A stretch of DNA of 64,000 nucleotides from Anaerolineae bacterium. Its GTDB lineage: Bacteria > Chloroflexota > Anaerolineae > Aggregatilineales > Phototrophicaceae. Both the position numbers and the translations under genes were made by a program. This document shows positions 42,513-51,757 of this stretch, piece by piece. Location of the stretch: NCBI GenBank assembly GCA_022824465.1, contig JAJDZV010000008.1:434001-498000 (forward strand), in the 5' to 3' direction. Under the pieces are notes generated by a model that saw only the letters and a list, made by a program, of their open reading frames with translations, was not told the origin of the DNA and ran no database searches. Within the stretch, counting starts at the first letter, position 1; each line of letters opens with the position of its first letter.

Positions 42513-43949
42513 TCAGCGCGGCGCAGTCTCTTTCTTGATCGCCGCCAGTCGCTTGTACTCTGCGCGCGACTTGTAGAATTCATCCAGGGGAAAACAGCCG
42601 GATACCATGCCGTTGCGCGGCGCCGTCGTGCAATCGCTGAAGGTCCGGCAGACGCGCTTCCGCTGCAGCGCCCGCCCAGCCAGCAAGTCGGCTGGCAACT
42701 CCGGATAACTCAGCGCCATTCGTCCCAAACCGACGAAATCAGTCATCCCACGGCGAACGGACGCCTGCGCGACATTGGGCAACCAGTCCTGCAAATAAGA
42801 ATAGCCCGAGCCCACGAATGTCAGATCGGGAAAAGCCAACTTCAAATCAGCCGTGAGCTTGATCTGCCGCGCCACGCCGACCAGCGGATCCTCCGGCAGC
42901 AGGTAACCATCCGATGGCGGGAAGATGGCCGGACGCTGAATATGAAAATTGTAGTAGGGGCTGCCCGCCGTGATGCAAACTAACTCGATGTCCAGCGCCC
43001 GCAGCAAAGCCAGGAATCGCATCGGCTCGGTCAAGTCTATGCCGGCGCCGAAGCCATCGCCCCCAAAAGCATAGGGATAGCGCTCGCCCGCAAAGGGGGC
43101 CGGCTCCCCGACTCGATCGGCGCCAGGCTGAAAGGGAATCCAGTCAAGCGCGCTGAGCCGCACGCCGATATCCAAGCCCGGCGCCTTTTCGCGAATTAGC
43201 GCAACCGTCTCTCGCAGAAAGCGCGTCCGATTCTCGAAGGGTCCGCCAAATTTGCCCGGGCGGTCTACCGCGCTCAGAAACTCATGACCCAGATAGCCGT
43301 GGCAATGCTTGATATCGACGAAGTCGTAGCCCGTGTCCTGCGCCAAAACGGCCGCCCGCCCGAAGTCTCGGATGAGCCGCTCGACATCGGCGTCGGACAT
43401 CACGCAGCCATCGTCTTCAAGATGGTATTTCGCATCGAGGATAGGATGCCGATAGAGCGCCAGCGGCTCCAGCGCGGGGCCGTTCGGCCGACAGAAGCGC
43501 CCCGAATGCGTCAACTGCAGACCGACATAGACATCGTCAGCGCCGCCGAACTGGTCCGCGTGCGCCTGCAGCAAACTGCGCCGCAATTCCGCCACGCTTT
43601 CAGCGTTAGCCGGGTTGATGACCAACTGTCGCGCATTGGCGCGCCCGTCATGGCGGACCGCAACCGCCTCCCCGCCCCAGATCAATTTGGCGCCGCTATG
43701 CCCAAATCGCCGCCAGCGCCGCCGCGTGAGTTCAGTCGGTTTGCCGTCAGCCGTCCCATCCCAGCCTTCCATCGGCAATATCGCAAAGCGGTTTGCCAAC
43801 TCGCGGTCCCGGTACTGATATGGCTGCGCCAAGGGCGTTTCAGCGCCAAAGAGCACGGCAACATCGGCCGGCAGCTCCGCGCCGACCTCCGCGCAATAGG
43901 CCACAAACTGCTCATAGGTCCGCAGTTGCGCGACACGTTTGTACGCCAT
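42513..43949 (-). CDS. OYE-like FMN oxidoreductase
   Basis: A 478-residue NADH:flavin oxidoreductase of the Old Yellow Enzyme/2,4-dienoyl-CoA reductase fold. Motifs include [32 protein letters not shown] with the family's catalytic [20 protein letters not shown], and [19 protein letters not shown] for phosphate binding. The C-terminal [19 protein letters not shown] replaces the iron-sulfur cysteine cluster of larger relatives. The last gene of a three-gene minus-strand unit: it starts 3 bp after the DHDPS-like gene. The substrate is unknown, probably an enone or enoate. Confidence 0.82.
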   Translation of the reverse strand: MAYKRVAQLRTYEQFVAYCAEVGAELPADVAVLFGAETPLAQPYQYRDRELANRFAILPMEGWDGTADGKPTELTRRRWRRFGHSGAKLIWGGEAVAVRHDGRANARQLVINPANAESVAELRRSLLQAHADQFGGADDVYVGLQLTHSGRFCRPNGPALEPLALYRHPILDAKYHLEDDGCVMSDADVERLIRDFGRAAVLAQDTGYDFVDIKHCHGYLGHEFLSAVDRPGKFGGPFENRTRFLRETVALIREKAPGLDIGVRLSALDWIPFQPGADRVGEPAPFAGERYPYAFGGDGFGAGIDLTEPMRFLALLRALDIELVCITAGSPYYNFHIQRPAIFPPSDGYLLPEDPLVGVARQIKLTADLKLAFPDLTFVGSGYSYLQDWLPNVAQASVRRGMTDFVGLGRMALSYPELPADLLAGRALQRKRVCRTFSDCTTAPRNGMVSGCFPLDEFYKSRAEYKRLAAIKKETAPR

Positions 43950-43952
43950 GGC

Positions 43953-44924
43953 TCAGTCGCCCGCAAGCGCGCCAAGCTGCTGGGCAATGTCGCGCAGAAT
44001 CGCTATATCACTCTCCGGGCGCCGCGGCGAGTCCTTATGCGTCTGATCGGAGCTGATCCAGCCACGCAGTTTCAAGAATTGCGCCGCCGAATGTTTGTAG
44101 GCCGGCACCGGCGGCCGAAATGCCAGGAAGCCGAGATACTGCAGCAGGTCATTCAATTCATAAAAGCCGGGATCGCCCGTCAGCCACATCCGATCGCGCC
44201 TGGCGAACAAGTCCGGCGCAAAGGTGCTTAGCCCCAGAAGATAGTCACTGCCGTAAATCACCATATCGACAGCCAGATCATTGCCAGTATAGACTTTGAA
44301 ATCAGGTCTGACCGCGTCCCGCAACCGCAGCCGTTCCCATTCCAACTGTCGGCTCAATGACGAATGCTTCGCGCCCGCGCAAGCCGATATGCCCATCAGA
44401 CCGCGATAGGTTTCGAGGTCATATATCGCGCCGAATGGAGCGAACATTTGGCCCAATTCAAATGCGATGAAGCGGTCGCTCTTCTCGGAAACCGTCTCAT
44501 ATGAGCGGATGATGTCCGCGCCCGAACCCCCGGTCAAACCGTAGGACTGGAAAATGATTGGCGTGCCGCCGAAACTCTGAATGCTCTCGACCTGGCTGAA
44601 ATAGGCGTCGGCGTCGAAAGCTGAGCCAGGCTCATCGGCGACAAAGGCGCCGGCCACAAACTCCCCGCCGGCCAGGGCATCGCGCGCCAGCGCCAGCACG
44701 CGCCGCCGTTGCGCTTCCGTGATGAAGTTGGCGTAACCCGTGTCCATATTGACCGCCGGCGTCAATCCGGCTTCGGCGGTGCGCAATACATGATCAGCCA
44801 GTCCCTTCCAGTCGATTTCAAAGCTGTCATGGAAGGGCAGCAAAATCGCCGAGATGCCGCTGATCTCGCGCCGCGGACGGATCATCGCCTGCGGGTTGAT
44901 CGCTGTTTCTACGTAATCCATCAT
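43953..44924 (-). CDS. DHDPS-like (class I aldolase family) protein
   Basis: A 323-residue protein of the dihydrodipicolinate synthase/N-acetylneuraminate lyase superfamily. [20 protein letters not shown] marks the first strand and helix, and [22 protein letters not shown] the usual second motif region. [10 protein letters not shown] near residue 200 offers a Lys where the Schiff-base Lys usually lies, though alignment is uncertain. Such enzymes often cleave or form pyruvate adducts of sugar acids, but members with changed substrate loops exist. I choose the ATG at 44,924; the next codon is also ATG. It lies between the PhyH-like and OYE-like genes. Confidence 0.7.
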   Translation of the reverse strand: MMDYVETAINPQAMIRPRREISGISAILLPFHDSFEIDWKGLADHVLRTAEAGLTPAVNMDTGYANFITEAQRRRVLALARDALAGGEFVAGAFVADEPGSAFDADAYFSQVESIQSFGGTPIIFQSYGLTGGSGADIIRSYETVSEKSDRFIAFELGQMFAPFGAIYDLETYRGLMGISACAGAKHSSLSRQLEWERLRLRDAVRPDFKVYTGNDLAVDMVIYGSDYLLGLSTFAPDLFARRDRMWLTGDPGFYELNDLLQYLGFLAFRPPVPAYKHSAAQFLKLRGWISSDQTHKDSPRRPESDIAILRDIAQQLGALAGD

Positions 44925-44974
44925 CCTGCTTGTCCTATTCTCTTTAAATCCAACCAGTTCACGCGAAAGGTTTT

Positions 44975-45745
44975 TCATTCGTTGGCGGGTGATATCTCCG
45001 CCACTGGCGCAATCACGTAGCGCGGATTCTCCTTCAGCAGACCCAGATCCTCGCCGGCTCGCGTCGCCCGCGCATCATCGCGATGAAACTGCACGGCATA
45101 AGCCAAACGCGGCTGGTCGGTGCGGTTCGCGCCAGATCCGTGTAATGTCAAGCGCGTAAAAGCCACGGCGTCGCCCGGCATCATGCGCAGCGGCAAGAAT
45201 CGGTCCGGCTCGACCGCTACGGTCCGATGGCCGTCTCTATCATCGCTTTCAATCGAGTCCAGCGTTCCGTTCAGATGCGTCCCTGGCGCTATTTGCAAAC
45301 AGCCATTCTCCGGACTCATCTCTCCCAAGGCGAACCAGATGTTGATGCCGGGACCAGAAAAGCGCGTATATTGATTGTCCTGATGAAAGTGGAAGCGGCC
45401 GCCGCCTCCGCCGCTCTTGACCGCTGTAAAGGGCAGATACAGCGTTGAGGGTCCGCCCATGAGCCGCGCCGCAATCGCCAGCAGCGCCTCGCTGTGGATC
45501 AGCCTTGCCAGCTCCCAATGCGCCAGATACTGCCGGCTTTGACGCAACTTGTCCTTCGACGTGGTCGCCCGGCGCAAGTCCGCTCGACCGATGCCGAGGC
45601 CTTCCACAACTTGCAAAACTTCGTCAGCCAGCGTCGCCGCATTCGGCCGACTTATCAGGCCGGGCAGCACAAGGTAGCCAGATTCGTTGTAGAATCGCGC
45701 TTCGTTGTCGGTCAGTTCCCGGTAACGCAGTATTTCCCGCGCCAT
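44975..45745 (-). CDS. Phytanoyl-CoA dioxygenase (PhyH)-like protein
   Basis: A 256-residue Fe(II)/2-oxoglutarate-dependent dioxygenase homologue. The metal site is FHFHQDNQY (His and Asp) and a later His in [20 protein letters not shown], which also supplies the Arg that holds 2-oxoglutarate. Residue 16 onward shows [10 protein letters not shown], the usual start of the fold. PhyH relatives hydroxylate diverse substrates. Start: ATG 45,745, since the promoter predicted on the minus strand begins near 45,800. It leads a three-gene unit with the DHDPS-like and OYE-like genes. Confidence 0.82.
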   Translation of the reverse strand: MAREILRYRELTDNEARFYNESGYLVLPGLISRPNAATLADEVLQVVEGLGIGRADLRRATTSKDKLRQSRQYLAHWELARLIHSEALLAIAARLMGGPSTLYLPFTAVKSGGGGGRFHFHQDNQYTRFSGPGINIWFALGEMSPENGCLQIAPGTHLNGTLDSIESDDRDGHRTVAVEPDRFLPLRMMPGDAVAFTRLTLHGSGANRTDQPRLAYAVQFHRDDARATRAGEDLGLLKENPRYVIAPVAEISPANE

Positions 45746-45793
45746 CAGCGCCCAATCCCTCGGTCCATTGGCCTTTACATTCGCCGCCAGCGA

Positions 45794-45844
45794 CTTGGAT
45801 TTAGCCACTATAGCGTATATTATCACCGAATCGCCTGGTGACAA
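45794..45844. promoter_or_regulatory. Divergent promoter region of the PhyH-like and creatininase-like units
   Basis: Minus strand: TTGTCA (45844-45839) with TAATAT about 16 bp away, and a second possible -10, TATAGT (45812-45807). Plus strand: TTGGAT (45794-45799) and TATATT (45816-45821) with a 16-bp spacer. TCACC at 45823-45827 and GGTGA at 45837-45841 form a short inverted repeat between them. The two units may be controlled together; the regulator is not known. Confidence 0.45.
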
Positions 45845-45873
45845 CGTGAGCCAAAGCAATAGCAGGATGAATT

Positions 45874-46575
45874 ATGCTAATTTCGGAAATGAACTGGATG
45901 CAAGTCGAGCAGTTCCTTGCGAAGGATGATCGCTGTATCCTGCCCGCCGGCAGCACTGAGCAGCATGCCTATCTCAGCCTCTGCGTCGACGCGATCCTCG
46001 CCGCCCGCCTCGCCCGTGAAGTCGGCGCGCGGGCGAACGTGCCCGTGTTTCCGGTCATACCCTATGGCCTTGCGCAGCAATGGACCGCCTTCCCCGGCAC
46101 AGTGACGCTGCGAGTAGAGACATATCTCGCGCTGATCCGCGATGCGCTAGATAGCATTCGCCGCGCTGGATTTCGCCGCATCCTGCTCATCAACGGCCAT
46201 GGCGGCAATGCGCCGGCACAAGGCATGCTGCGCGAATGGATGATGGACAACCCCGATTCTACGGTCAAGTGGCATAACTGGTACAATGCCCCCCGCACTT
46301 GGCAAAAAGTGCTTGAGACTGATCCCGTCGGCTCACATGCTTCTTGGATGGAGAACTACCCCTGGACGCGGCTCGCTGGCGTTTCCTTGCCCAAAGGCGC
46401 GAAAGCGCAAACCGATTTGAATCATCTCGCGCTCATGACGCCGCAGAAAACCCGCGAGCAACTCGACGATGGCAATATGGGCGGCCGTTACCAGCGACCG
46501 GATGCAGAAATGCTGGCGATCTGGCAAGTGGCGCTTGACGAAACGCTCGCCCTGCTCGAAGGAGGCTGGAGCTAA
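45874..46575 (+). CDS. Creatininase-family hydrolase
   Basis: A 233-residue creatinine amidohydrolase-family metalloenzyme. LPAGSTEQHAYLSLCVDAIL carries the Glu, His and Asp metal ligands, and LLINGHGGN the second motif; GSHASWMEN adds a Glu-containing motif. Family members open cyclic amides or remove formamide groups (creatininase, ArfB/MftE-like), so the reaction is uncertain. The stop TAA and the next gene's ATG share one base. It heads a three-gene unit with a ketopantoate-reductase-like gene and an SDR. Confidence 0.85.
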   Translation: MLISEMNWMQVEQFLAKDDRCILPAGSTEQHAYLSLCVDAILAARLAREVGARANVPVFPVIPYGLAQQWTAFPGTVTLRVETYLALIRDALDSIRRAGFRRILLINGHGGNAPAQGMLREWMMDNPDSTVKWHNWYNAPRTWQKVLETDPVGSHASWMENYPWTRLAGVSLPKGAKAQTDLNHLALMTPQKTREQLDDGNMGGRYQRPDAEMLAIWQVALDETLALLEGGWS

Positions 46576-47582
46576 TGACTACCCTGATATGGGGCGCCGG
46601 CGCCATCGGCGGCACGATCGGCGCGTATCTTACACAAGCGGGACACGAGGTACTCTTTGTCGACATCGTGCCTGAGCACGTCAAGGCGATCAACCAATCC
46701 GGCTTGCGCATCACCGGTCCGCTCGACGAATTCAGCGCGCGCGCGCCCGCCAGGACGCCTGAGAGTCTGACCGGGCGTTTCAAGACGATCCTCCTCTGCA
46801 CCAAATCCCAGCACACGCGAGGCGCCTGTGAATCGCTCGCGCCCTTCCTAGCGGACGACGGCGTGGTCGTTTCAGCGCAGAACGGATTGAACGAGCTAAT
46901 CATCCGCGATATTGTCGGCGCGGAACAGACGCTGGGCTGCTTCGTCAACTTCAGTGCCGATTACCACGCGCCAGGCGAGATTCTATTCGGCGGTCGCGGC
47001 GCAGTCGTTCTCGGGGAGCTTGACGGCAGCATGACGCCGCGGCTGCAAAAACTGGGCGCCCTCCTCCGCTGTTTCGACGAAGACGCCACGACCACTGACA
47101 ATATCTGGGGCTATCTCTGGGGCAAGGAGGCTTATGGCGCCATGCTCTTCGTCTCCGCCCTGACGCACCAAAGCATCAGCGAAGCGCTTGGCGACCAGCG
47201 CTACCGCCACGTTTACATTCGCGCCGCCCGCGAAATCCTGGAGCTGGCTGACGCGCTCAAAATCGCGGTCTATGGCTTTAACGGCTTCGAGCCCGCCGCA
47301 TTCTTGGCGAATGACGCCGCGGCAATCGGTCAGTCGCTCGACGCCTTAATCGCCTTTAACAAGCTTTCGGCCAAGACGCACAGCGGCATCTGGCGCGATC
47401 TCGCCGTCCGTAAACGGGCGACCGAAGTTCTCATGTACCAACCCCTGCTGGCGCAAGCAGAAATAGCGGGTTTGCCCCTGTCACTGACGCGCCGCTGGAT
47501 CGAGATGGTCGGAGAAATCGAAAAGGGCGAGCGCGAACAAGGCACAGAAAACCTCGACGAACTGAAGGCGGAGTTTCCATGA
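46575..47582 (+). CDS. Ketopantoate reductase-family dehydrogenase (ApbA/PanE-like)
   Basis: A 335-residue NADPH-dependent 2-dehydropantoate 2-reductase homologue. The nucleotide-binding start is LIWGAGAIGGTIGAYLT; SAQNGLNEL and WGYLWGKEAYGAML give the usual second motif and catalytic Lys, followed by the helical ApbA C-terminal domain. In most bacteria this enzyme makes pantoate for CoA. Here it is locked between a creatininase-like and an SDR gene, overlapping both, so a catabolic reduction is as likely as a biosynthetic one. Confidence 0.83.
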   Translation: MTTLIWGAGAIGGTIGAYLTQAGHEVLFVDIVPEHVKAINQSGLRITGPLDEFSARAPARTPESLTGRFKTILLCTKSQHTRGACESLAPFLADDGVVVSAQNGLNELIIRDIVGAEQTLGCFVNFSADYHAPGEILFGGRGAVVLGELDGSMTPRLQKLGALLRCFDEDATTTDNIWGYLWGKEAYGAMLFVSALTHQSISEALGDQRYRHVYIRAAREILELADALKIAVYGFNGFEPAAFLANDAAAIGQSLDALIAFNKLSAKTHSGIWRDLAVRKRATEVLMYQPLLAQAEIAGLPLSLTRRWIEMVGEIEKGEREQGTENLDELKAEFP

Positions 47583-48352
47583 ATATCGCTTTTGACGACA
47601 AGACAGTCATCGTCACGGGTGCGGCTCATGGCTTCGGTCGCGCGATCGCCCGTGAATTCGCGGCGCTCGGCGCATCCGTCTGGGCTTGCGACATCATCGC
47701 TGAAGAACTGGCGGAGACGGACAGAATCTGCCAAGACCTGCCCGGCGCGTGTCAGGTCAAAGTCGTCGATGTTCGCGACCGCGCGGCCGTCTTCGCCTTT
47801 GTCAACGAGATCCTGGCGGAAGACGAGAGCGTCCATGTTCTCGTCAACAATGCCGGCGGCGTGCTCGGCCAGGTCGGCCGTCCGTTGGAGGCGATCAGCG
47901 AAGACGACTGGGACAGCATCTTCGAAGTAAACACGCGCGGCGCATTTTACTTTGCGCAGGCGGTCGCCCCCAGCATGAAGGCGCAGCGCTACGGCCGAAT
48001 CGTCAATATCTCAAGCGGCGCCGGTTTGGGCGTGAGCCTGACTGGCATCCAAGCCTATGCATCGGCGAAGGCGGCTCAGATCGGCTTGACGCGGCAACTG
48101 GCTCACGAGCTCGGCGCCTGGAATATCACGGTCAACAACATCGCGCCCGGCTTCGTCCTCTCCAATCCCAACTCCATCCGCCAATTCGAGTCCTACGGCG
48201 AAAACGGTCAGCGCGCGTTGATCGATCGTTTCGCATTGAAGCGGCTCGGCGCCGCGGAGGATATCGCCCATGGCGTGCTTTTCTTCGCCTCCGACTATGC
48301 CAATTGGATCACGGGTCAGGTGCTGTCTGTCGACGGTGGACGCCTGGGCTAA
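47579..48352 (+). CDS. Short-chain dehydrogenase/reductase
   Basis: A 257-residue classical SDR that oxidises or reduces hydroxy or keto groups with NAD(P). VTGAAHGFGRAIA is the cofactor motif, NNAGG the central motif, INISSGAGLG gives the catalytic Ser region and YASAK the catalytic Tyr and Lys; PGFVLSN follows. Its ATG overlaps the reductase stop (ATGA), so the three-gene unit is probably translated in coupled fashion. The substrate is unknown. About 180 bp of gene-free spacer follows. Confidence 0.92.
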   Translation: MNIAFDDKTVIVTGAAHGFGRAIAREFAALGASVWACDIIAEELAETDRICQDLPGACQVKVVDVRDRAAVFAFVNEILAEDESVHVLVNNAGGVLGQVGRPLEAISEDDWDSIFEVNTRGAFYFAQAVAPSMKAQRYGRIVNISSGAGLGVSLTGIQAYASAKAAQIGLTRQLAHELGAWNITVNNIAPGFVLSNPNSIRQFESYGENGQRALIDRFALKRLGAAEDIAHGVLFFASDYANWITGQVLSVDGGRLG

Positions 48353-48529
48353 GCGGGCGTCCGCGGATCTTCATGACGTCGCCGGCGCGCGCTGACGATG
48401 TTCGCGCCTTGAACGTTAGGAGAAGAAAGGCGACCATTTAGGCCGCCTTGGGATCGCGTATACGGTCGCGCATTTGGATGTCGGGCGACTCCCAACGCCG
48501 CCCCTTCCGAGAATTCTGGCGCAGGAGGC

Positions 48530-50797
48530 TTACCGCCCTTGCAAGGCCTCCAGCACCCTTGGCGCGGTCATTGGTGTCTGTGACATGCGTACGCCAGTGG
48601 CGTGGGCGACCGCATTGGCAATCGCCGCCACAGTCGGTATAACGGGTGGTTCGCCGACGCCGCGCGCGCCGTACGGTCCGCTGACTGATGGCACTTCGAC
48701 GATCTGCGTGTCTATCGGCGCCGCTTGAACCGCGTCGGGCATGGCGTAATCCATCCATGAGCCGGTGAGCAGTTGTCCGTCGTCATCGTAGCGCATCTCT
48801 TCCAGCAGCGCCCAGCCGACTCCCTGCACTGCGCCGCCTTGCATTTGCCCTTCGACAGCCAGCGGATTGATCGCCCGGCCGACCTCCTGCACGACCGCCA
48901 GGTTATGCAAGTTGATATCGCCGGTCTCCTCGTCCACCTCTACCTCGGCAATCTGCGCGCAGAAAGACGGCGCGCGGTCCGTGATCGCCTGCCGCCCGTT
49001 GCCGTGAATCGGCTCATAACGACCGCCGAAAGTCATCGACTTGCCGGCGATTTCGCCCAGGCTGATCGACCGGTCCGGGAAGCCACGCACTTGCACACGG
49101 CCGTCAATGATTTCCAGGTCCTCAGCCGACACTTCAAATTCCTCCGCGGCGATCGCGAGCGTCTGACGGCGGGCGTCCTCCGCCGCCCGGACGACCGCGG
49201 CGCCCAGCGTATACAGGGTCTTGCTGCCGCCTACTCCGCCGCCATAGGGCGCGCTGTCAGTGTCGCTGTAAACGAAGCGAACGCGCTCCGGCTCAATGCC
49301 GAAGGTTTCGGCCGCGAGCATGGCAAATGACGTCGGCGTTCCCGATAGGTCTGCCGTGCCAATCTGCACCTGCAAGACGCCGTCGCGATTCAACTTGCAG
49401 ACCGACGCGCCCGGCTCCAGACCGCCCATCCAGCCGCCGATGGCGATGCCGACGCCGCGTCCTTTATCTCGAGACGCCTCGCGATTCTTCCATAGCGGAT
49501 GTTCACGCGCCGCCTCCAACGTCTCGACCATGCCAATAACGGGGAAATCGCCCCCGTCCGGCGCCGGATCTCCCGAGCGCGCCGCGTTCTTGAGGCGCAG
49601 CTCAACGGCGTCGATGCCCAACTGCGCGGCCGCTTCGTCGATTAGCGTCTCCACAGCCATAAAAGCGGTGGGCGATGTCGGCGCGCGGTAAGCGCCAACC
49701 GACTGCTTGTTCGTGATGACATTGGTCGATTCGAGCAAGAGATTCTCGCAGCGGTAGAAGCTAGCGAATTGCATGGCGGCGAATCCGCCCAGGCCAGCCG
49801 GATAGACGCCGGTATCAGCCAGCACATTCGACTGCATCGCCACCAGCGAGCCATCGGACTTGAATCCCAGCTTGGCGTGGATCCGCAAAGCCGGCGCCGG
49901 ATTTGTAGAAAGCAACTCTTCGCTGCGCGTCAGTATCAAGCTGAGCGGCCGGCCCACGGTAGCCGAGACCAGAGCGATCAAGGCTTCGTACAAGCCAAAT
50001 TTAGCGCCAAATGCGCCGCCGACCGGCATGCCGTAGACAGTCACGTCGGATTCCGGCACGCCAAGAATATCGGCGACATCCAGGCGCGCGCCAAAAGGCG
50101 ACTGCACGCTGCCCCACATGGTGGCGCCGCCAGTGACCGGATTGGGTTGCACGACCCAGCCCTGCGTCTCGATTGAACTTTGATGCACCATCGGCGTCTC
50201 AAAGCTGCGCTCGACGACTACATCGGCTGAGGAAAAGGCCGCCGCCACATCGCCAGCTGCGTGATGCGTTTTGCCGGCGATATTGGAGGGTTCGCCTTCG
50301 TCCTCTTCCGACTCGCCGCCGGTGTCCGCTCCGTGCGCCGCTTCATCTTCGGCGCCAGTCGGGATGCCATTCGGCCAGATCACCGGCGCGTCTTCCGCGA
50401 GCGCGGCGTCGATTGTGGTAACCGCCACCAGCGGCTCGTAGTCGACCTCGACCAGCTCGGCGCCATCAGCGGCGGCCGCCGGCGTGTCTGCCAGCACCAG
50501 CGCAATCGGCTGCCCCACGAAGATCACGCGATCGCGAGCCAGCATCAGCTTGGCGCGCGACGAAGGCGCCACCGCAGGCAAGTCCTCCGCCGTCACTACC
50601 GAATGGACGCCGGGGACAGCCAGGGCGGCGCTCGCATCAATGCCGCTGATATTGGCGTGCGCGTAACTGCTGAGAACGAAGCGCGCGTGCAGCATACCGG
50701 CCACCTTGAGATCGCCCGTATATTTCAAGTTGCCCGTGACCTTGGCCGGTCCGTCTATCATCGGCGTCGGCACGCCTACAAAGGAAAGGTCTGACAT
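48530..50797 (-). CDS. Molybdopterin-binding subunit of a xanthine dehydrogenase-type hydroxylase
   Basis: A 755-residue xanthine-dehydrogenase-family large subunit, which holds the molybdenum cofactor and hydroxylates a heterocycle or aldehyde. The N-terminal a/b hammerhead (DGPAKVTGNLKYTGDL, VGQPIALVLADT) is followed by the Mo-binding domains: GGAFGAKFG, AYRAPTSPTAFMAVE, GTADLSGTPTSF and near the end GARGVGEPPVIPTVAAIANA with the catalytic Glu. An acidic, repeat-like insertion (about residues 150-182, GESEEDEGEPSN) is unusual. The small FeS and FAD subunits normally encoded next to it are absent from the window. It lies 42 bp after the aminotransferase homologue, probably in one transcript. 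Confidence 0.87.
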   Translation of the reverse strand: MSDLSFVGVPTPMIDGPAKVTGNLKYTGDLKVAGMLHARFVLSSYAHANISGIDASAALAVPGVHSVVTAEDLPAVAPSSRAKLMLARDRVIFVGQPIALVLADTPAAAADGAELVEVDYEPLVAVTTIDAALAEDAPVIWPNGIPTGAEDEAAHGADTGGESEEDEGEPSNIAGKTHHAAGDVAAAFSSADVVVERSFETPMVHQSSIETQGWVVQPNPVTGGATMWGSVQSPFGARLDVADILGVPESDVTVYGMPVGGAFGAKFGLYEALIALVSATVGRPLSLILTRSEELLSTNPAPALRIHAKLGFKSDGSLVAMQSNVLADTGVYPAGLGGFAAMQFASFYRCENLLLESTNVITNKQSVGAYRAPTSPTAFMAVETLIDEAAAQLGIDAVELRLKNAARSGDPAPDGGDFPVIGMVETLEAAREHPLWKNREASRDKGRGVGIAIGGWMGGLEPGASVCKLNRDGVLQVQIGTADLSGTPTSFAMLAAETFGIEPERVRFVYSDTDSAPYGGGVGGSKTLYTLGAAVVRAAEDARRQTLAIAAEEFEVSAEDLEIIDGRVQVRGFPDRSISLGEIAGKSMTFGGRYEPIHGNGRQAITDRAPSFCAQIAEVEVDEETGDINLHNLAVVQEVGRAINPLAVEGQMQGGAVQGVGWALLEEMRYDDDGQLLTGSWMDYAMPDAVQAAPIDTQIVEVPSVSGPYGARGVGEPPVIPTVAAIANAVAHATGVRMSQTPMTAPRVLEALQGR

Positions 50798-50839
50798 AGA
50801 TGATCGCTCCTCACTATGTGGCAAATGACTTAATGAATC

Positions 50840-51757
50840 TTAACCGATGGACGCGAACTTCACCACCTCAACCCCTTCCTTGCGCGTGCGCTCGCGGAAG
50901 AGCGCGCTCAGCCGCGCCGTCATTTCGCCCGGGGCTCCCGCGCCAATCCGCCGGCCATCCAGCTCCACCACCGGCGCCAGCTCGCCCATCGTGCCGCTGC
51001 AGAACATTTCATCGGCGCGATAGACCTCGGTTAGGGACAAGTTCTTCACCCGATTCGGAATGCCCTCGCGCTGGCAGATCTCCAGCACGGTCGACCGCGT
51101 AATGCCTTTCGGACAGGCGCCAGTGTCCGAAGTCATCACGACGCCGTCTCTGACGATGAAGACATGCGTGGCATTGGTCTCGGCGACATAGCCCTGGTAA
51201 TCCAGCATCAGGGCATCATCGACGCCGGCGGCGTTGGCTTGGATCTTGGCGAGAATGGAATTGATTAGATTGCAGGAATGGATATTCTGATCGACGCAAT
51301 CGGGCGGGATGCGCCGGACGCTCGATGTGATCAAGCGGATGCCGCGCTTGTCATAGACCGGCGGCTTGTGCTCAGCCAGTACAATCAAGGTCGGGCCCTG
51401 GGTGTTCAAGCGCGTATCCATGCCGCTGGTGTACTTGAGGCCGCGGCTCAAGGTCAAACGAATGTGTACGCCATCGGTCATATTGTTCGCCGCGAGCGTC
51501 TTCCTGATTTCGGCAATTATTTCTTCGTGCGGCGGGATCACGGAGAAAGCCATGGCTTTGGCGGAATCGCGCAGCCGGTCGAGATGCGGAACAAGCTTGA
51601 ATATCCGCCCCTGGTACAAGCGCAATCCCTCCCAAACCGCGTCGCCGCCTTGCACCGCCGAGTCGAAGGGGCTGATGCCGGCGACATCGCGATGATACAG
51701 CTCGCCATTGATATTGATCAGGAGGTCCGCGTTCTTGGGGTTGAACTCTTGCTTCAT
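50840..51757 (-). CDS. Fold-IV aminotransferase homologue lacking the PLP lysine
   Basis: A 305-residue protein of the branched-chain/D-amino-acid aminotransferase fold (PLP fold type IV): FDSAVQGGDAVWEGLRLYQG, HIRLTLSRGL, AGVDDALMLDYQGYVAETNA, CPKGITRSTVLEIC and TGTMGELAPVVELDGRRIG-like C-terminal motif. In family members the segment before NLL carries the catalytic Lys, as in the Bacillus D-amino-acid transaminase CDIKSLNLL. Here the aligned stretch reads QNIHSCNLINSILAK, so His takes the Lys position; the Lys after SILA aligns with a non-catalytic one. Start: ATG 51,757, which overlaps the sulfotransferase-like stop. The activity is unclear. Confidence 0.82.
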   Translation of the reverse strand: MKQEFNPKNADLLININGELYHRDVAGISPFDSAVQGGDAVWEGLRLYQGRIFKLVPHLDRLRDSAKAMAFSVIPPHEEIIAEIRKTLAANNMTDGVHIRLTLSRGLKYTSGMDTRLNTQGPTLIVLAEHKPPVYDKRGIRLITSSVRRIPPDCVDQNIHSCNLINSILAKIQANAAGVDDALMLDYQGYVAETNATHVFIVRDGVVMTSDTGACPKGITRSTVLEICQREGIPNRVKNLSLTEVYRADEMFCSGTMGELAPVVELDGRRIGAGAPGEMTARLSALFRERTRKEGVEVVKFASIG

